This document shows, piece after piece, positions 60,640 through 64,000 of a stretch of 64,000 nucleotides of DNA. Where the stretch lies: contig NC_090446.1 in NCBI RefSeq assembly GCF_031143425.1, forward strand, positions 1,028,351,066-1,028,415,065, written 5' to 3'. This DNA comes from Pleurodeles waltl. Taxonomy: Eukaryota; Chordata; Amphibia; Caudata; Salamandridae. The notes under the pieces are model-generated. The model made no database searches, had not been told where the DNA came from, and worked only from the letters and a program-made list of their open reading frames with translations. Both the position numbers and the translations under genes were made by a program. Numbering within the stretch: position 1 is the stretch's first letter; each line of letters opens with the position of its first letter.

Positions 60640-61455
60640 CTTAATGCTTTAGATGCTAAAATGGCACTAGCACTTTTAGCGTAAAAAAAGTGCTGCAAAA
60701 CATGCTACAGACATTTTTGCAGCATTAGCATCATTTTTCCTTATGACATATTACAAAGGTTAGCGTCATTTTTTTACACTAACCTTTTCTTAGCACCATG
60801 GTGTGCCATTTTATAAATATGTCGCAGGCATAGCGCTAAGGGAAGTCGTTATCCGGCATTACATTTTTTGATGCTGAGAATGTTTGTATAATTTTTCATA
60901 AATATGGGCCTTAGGGGCAGATTTAAGAGCCCCTGGCACCTCCTTGCGCCACATTAGCATAATTTGTTTTAGGCTTATGAGGGCCAACAAGGCCAAAATC
61001 ACAGTGGCAAATTTACAAAGTGGTGCAATGCATGCATTGCGCCACTTTGTAACCCTTTGCGCTACATTATGCCTGAGCCAGGCATAATGTATGCAAAGGG
61101 AGCGTTCACCTGTTAGGGGAGGACAAAAAAATGGAGCAAAGAAATCAGAGAGATTTCTTTGCATCATTTTTTTCGGCACTTTTAACGCCTGCTTAGAGCA
61201 GGCATTAAAAGGAGGCACACCATTGTTTACAATGGGCCTCAAAAGGATTTGCAGGATTAGCATCAAATTTGTTGACGCTAATCATGCAAAGCTCTGAACT
61301 AGCATGAAAAATGTTGATGCTAGTTGCCTAACTACTGCCATGGTGTGCCATATCTTAGATACGGCACGCATGTGGTGGCGTTTTGGGGTTGTTAAGGGGT
61401 GCAAGGAAAGTGGCGCTGCACTGGCTGCAGTGCCACTTTCTTTAAATCAGGCACT
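60640..61455. repeat. Hairpin-rich MITE cluster
   Basis: Several stems and family-like words occur: GTGCTGCAAAACATGC/GCAGCATTAGC, GGGCAGATTTAAGAGCCCC near 60914, CAATGCATGCATTG at 61026, GCATAATGTA/GCATTATGCCTGAGCCAGGCATAATG (61065-61090), TTAACGCCTGCTTAGAGCAGGCATTAA (61183-61209) and AAAGTGGCGCTGCACTGG...CAGTGCCACTTT (61408-61440). At least two elements are probably adjacent, meeting at about 60908-60912. Ends are not certain. Confidence 0.55.
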
Positions 61456-61559
61456 TTGTATTTGAGAACTCATAACACAGCAGAAAATTACAAACAAATA
61501 TGAGAACACAATGCAGAAAGCAAATCAAACACTTGTAGAGGCTAGATGAGATGCAGAAC

Positions 61560-64000
61560 AGAAAATGTGAAGAGCAAACATAATTGAGGGAGTCAAAATG
61601 TATCCAGCTATTTTGAGTGAAGATTGTGAAAGCACTAAACCCAAGAGTAAGAAAAAGATAGGAAAGGCAGGACAGACAACAGATACTAATGACAAATGAG
61701 AGTGATTCAGATGAGTTTATAAATCAGAGACTGATGAATAGTCCGCCTTCATACCATTCAGTTGAGGAAGGGGAAAGGTGAGAAGCATCACAACATGCAA
61801 CCCAGAATGTGTCAACTACTACAGTTGCACAAACCCTGAATCGGATAATACCAGGTTCACCTTCAAGTTCAGTGACACACATTCCCAAAGTGAATCAACT
61901 AGTTCAGAGTTTTAATATAGTCCAGCCTGTGCCAAGTCCTGTTGTCAGATTGTGCCAAATTCTAATGTGAACCAGATGGTGCAGTCACCTTATGTGAATT
62001 AGCCTCTGCAAAATTTATTCTGAATCAACCTGTGCAAATGTTTATTCCAGGTCAGTCAGTGCCAAAGGTTACCCCGAGTCAAAAAAGGACATCATTTTAG
62101 TACTCTCTTAACAGGACATGGTGTGGGAATGACAATTCCTCAGAATCAGACAAATCATATGGGTCCAGATGCATTAACAGTTCCATTGACTCTAGGTTCC
62201 GTTGTTCCTTTGTTTGCTCCAGGTATGTCTGGAAGCAATGCACATTCAATAAATGTCCAGACAGTTCCTGATACACCAGTTACATCTGCTGGGATATCAC
62301 CAGCTGGTATGCAGAGATCCTTATAGTCCAACAACTCGGAGATGGAGAGAACAGGCCCTCTTGTGAGACCGTTAACCCCTACACGAATTGCAGGTCAAAA
62401 CACAATGACAAGTCACACAGGATTCACCCCTGATGCTAAGTTTCCTCAAGGAACCCTCACTTTATTTTGTGCCCAGACCTGATTAGGCCACTACACAAGG
62501 AGGAGTACCCTTTAACATACCAGAGAACATGTCAACTTTTAATTCCTCAAATCAGCAGACTGTAAGGCCCATATTTATACTTTTTTAGCGCCGCATTTGT
62601 GACATTTTTTGACGCAAAAACGGCGCAAACTTGCAAAATTCAATTGTATTTCGTAATTAAAAAATGATGCAAAAGAGGCACTAAAAAAGTATAAATATGG
62701 GCCTAAGTCCTTTAAGAGCCCAAGTTTTACAGAATAATAATGTGAGCTGGGTGATTGGTTAAACAGCTTGAGTCCTGAAGTTGCAGCAGGTACAACAAAC
62801 TGCAATGCGAGAACAGAAGAGACCCCAGAGAGAGATAGATTGATTAATGTGGCCAGATATAAATTGGAATTAAATAAAATTAAATGATATTAGGAACTTT
62901 AGGCACAGCCCAATTGGAAACCTACACAAAAGACAAACTACATTTCATGTATGAAGACATTACTCAGTGTGCAGGACAGGCTTATGAGAGATTATCTGAA
63001 GTAGAAATATCATGTGGACTTGGATCAATCCCTTAAACAAAAGTTACAAATTGGAGTTTAGCACAAAGGATATAGTCAACATGAGATCCCTTGGAATGAA
63101 AATGCACATTAAATAATTAATTCTATATATTCACAATTGGGGAGCTATAGATAAGTAGGGTGGTAGATGGGCAAAGAAAAAAGATCAGAAGAAAACAAAG
63201 CCAAATGTGCCTCCATTGGTAGCAAATCAAGCTAAGGACAATGTGAAAATGATGCCCATGAGAGAAATACCAGGTGGAGGTTATGTTCGTGTACCTTGTA
63301 GAAGGTAAGATATTCTGTCATTCACAAATGATTACCCAAGATTGAGAGAGATGCCAGTGGAATAGTACAAGCAGACAGAAAGGTTTGCAAAACTTTCAGA
63401 ACGCCTGTGGGAAGATTTGAATGCACTGTTTGACATTGTCCTTCCGAGTGACTTGTGGACTGATTGCAAGGTGAATGCCGAATGGCCTGATTATAAACCA
63501 CTAAGACACCCGGTAATAGGTGTACCATCTGACAAAGTGGTGAAAAACAAGGTGTCTCCGAAAGGTATTGATTGGCAGAGGACTGACAGGATAGCATAGG
63601 AGTCGAAGGGTAGATTCATGCTTATTACAAAAGATTGCTGCAGGCTTTCAAACATCATAGTGATATAGAGACAATAGAAGCGAAAGATATTGGTCCTTTT
63701 TTTGTTCAGATTTGTGCAAGGGTTAAAGCCAGACATAAATGAGATGATTCAGCAGCACTCGATTTGTTGGCGGAATTAACCGATTGATGAAATCTTGCAA
63801 TATGCAAAATACTATAGTGATGAATTGGAATTGAAACAGAAAAAGTAGAAAGAAAAGGTTATGGTCATGCAACTGAAAGCTGCACAGAAGGTTAGTCAGA
63901 GTCCGCAGATGAAGGTGAACACCGGTGGTATGGAGGAAGTGCCACAGCAGGTAACATAATTTGTTCATCTTAGAGGTAGAAGACGTGGTGTTCTGATAGA
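61560..64000 (+). pseudogene. Decayed endogenous retrovirus gag region, truncated by window end
   Basis: The best-preserved part is 63290-63960. Blocks in three frames resemble a retroviral gag capsid: a YPRLREMPVE start (63333), ERLWEDLNALFDIVLPSDLW (about 63396-63455), IDWQRTDRIA followed by a stop (63568-63600), AYYKRLL (about 63623) and a charged C-terminus (about 63800-63960) that ends in RGRRRG, suggestive of the nucleocapsid start. Upstream sequence (61560-63290) is Gln/Pro/Ser-rich in broken frames, as expected for a matrix or spacer region. Stops and frameshifts are numerous, so it is inactive. Protease and polymerase would lie beyond the window. A 138-bp MITE interrupts it. Confidence 0.6.
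62566..62703. mobile_element. Palindromic MITE, 138 bp, TSD TAA
   Basis: GGCCCATATTTATACTTTTT at the left is the exact inverse of the right end (CTAAAAAAGTATAAATATGG to 62703). The terminal inverted repeat is 23 bp and TAA flanks both ends (62563-62565, 62704-62706). Internal GCGCCGC, GACGCAAA and TTGCAAAATTCAATTGTATTTC continue the palindrome imperfectly, so most of the element can fold on itself. TAA is a typical Harbinger target. It sits inside the gag remnant and is younger than it. Confidence 0.9.

Larger units (their letters stand above)
49260..60908. mobile_element. Fourth Harbinger-like region, ends undefined
   Basis: A HARBI1-type transposase (plus), a possible Myb-like gene (plus) and a clear Myb/SANT-like gene (minus) lie within 11 kb, so they probably derive from one Harbinger lineage distinct from elements 1-3. 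The right end may be at CATAAATATGGGCC (60895-60908), followed by TTA. The left end may be near the ATATTTATAAAG beside copy C. Those two termini do not give a matching target duplication, so the region could also be two elements. Confidence 0.4.

Noticed and set aside
59733..60908. Single MITE from GGCCCTCATTTATGGG to CATAAATATGGGCC
   Set aside because: The ends are only partly complementary, the flanking trinucleotides do not match (CAA and TTA), and a Myb-like coding segment lies between them.

Overview
This window looks like repeat-dense intergenic DNA from a giant salamander genome, most likely a newt such as Pleurodeles. I find no host protein-coding gene, tRNA or rRNA in it. The organism call is inference: it rests on spliced eukaryotic transposon genes, several nested insertions, and a dense set of Harbinger (PIF/HARBI1-type) DNA transposons and palindromic MITEs. 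An expansion of Harbinger elements has been reported for the Iberian ribbed newt. Nearly every recognisable reading frame belongs to a mobile element, and nearly all are broken.

Layout. 1-1640: minus-strand fragment of a non-LTR retrotransposon endonuclease region, cut by the window edge. 3921-12308: complete Harbinger element 1 (8.4 kb, TSD TAT). 12312-19660: non-coding, with palindromic repeats, a GC-rich stretch and LTR-like sequence. 19673-33863: a decayed LINE (ORF1; endonuclease, reverse transcriptase and C-terminal zinc knuckle in ORF2). It is split by a 562-bp hairpin-array element (24216-24777, TSD CTA) and by complete Harbinger element 2 (24922-32699, inverted, TSD TTA). 33864-38826: non-coding, with an LTR-like repeat. 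38830-47538: Harbinger element 3 (TSD ATA), whose first Myb-like gene is split by a solo LTR (39475-40891, TSD AGCA); that LTR is itself split by a second 562-bp hairpin array (40240-40801, TSD TCT). 47542-49240: retroelement remnant, a third hairpin array (48355-48971, TSD CAT) and a degenerate MITE. About 49260-60600: a fourth, diverged Harbinger-like region with unclear ends, whose transposase intron carries a fourth hairpin array (50333-50938, TSD TTA). 60640-61455: further hairpin-rich MITE sequence. 61500-64000: a decayed endogenous retrovirus gag region containing a 138-bp palindromic MITE (TSD TAA) and running out of the window.

How the genes fit together. Elements 1-3 share an unusual three-gene plan. 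A central HARBI1-type DDE transposase is transcribed opposite to two flanking genes, each starting with a different Myb/SANT-like DNA-binding domain. Known Harbinger elements usually encode the transposase and one Myb-like protein; here there is a second, three-exon Myb-like gene with a conserved helical segment and a very long Ser/Thr/Pro-rich tail. The hairpin-array elements have the same terminal motif (five bases then TCATT) and 3-bp target duplications, so they are probably non-autonomous partners of these Harbingers. Each is built almost entirely of consecutive, nearly perfect stem-loops. The three-gene Harbingers and the hairpin-array family are the two most interesting systems in the window.
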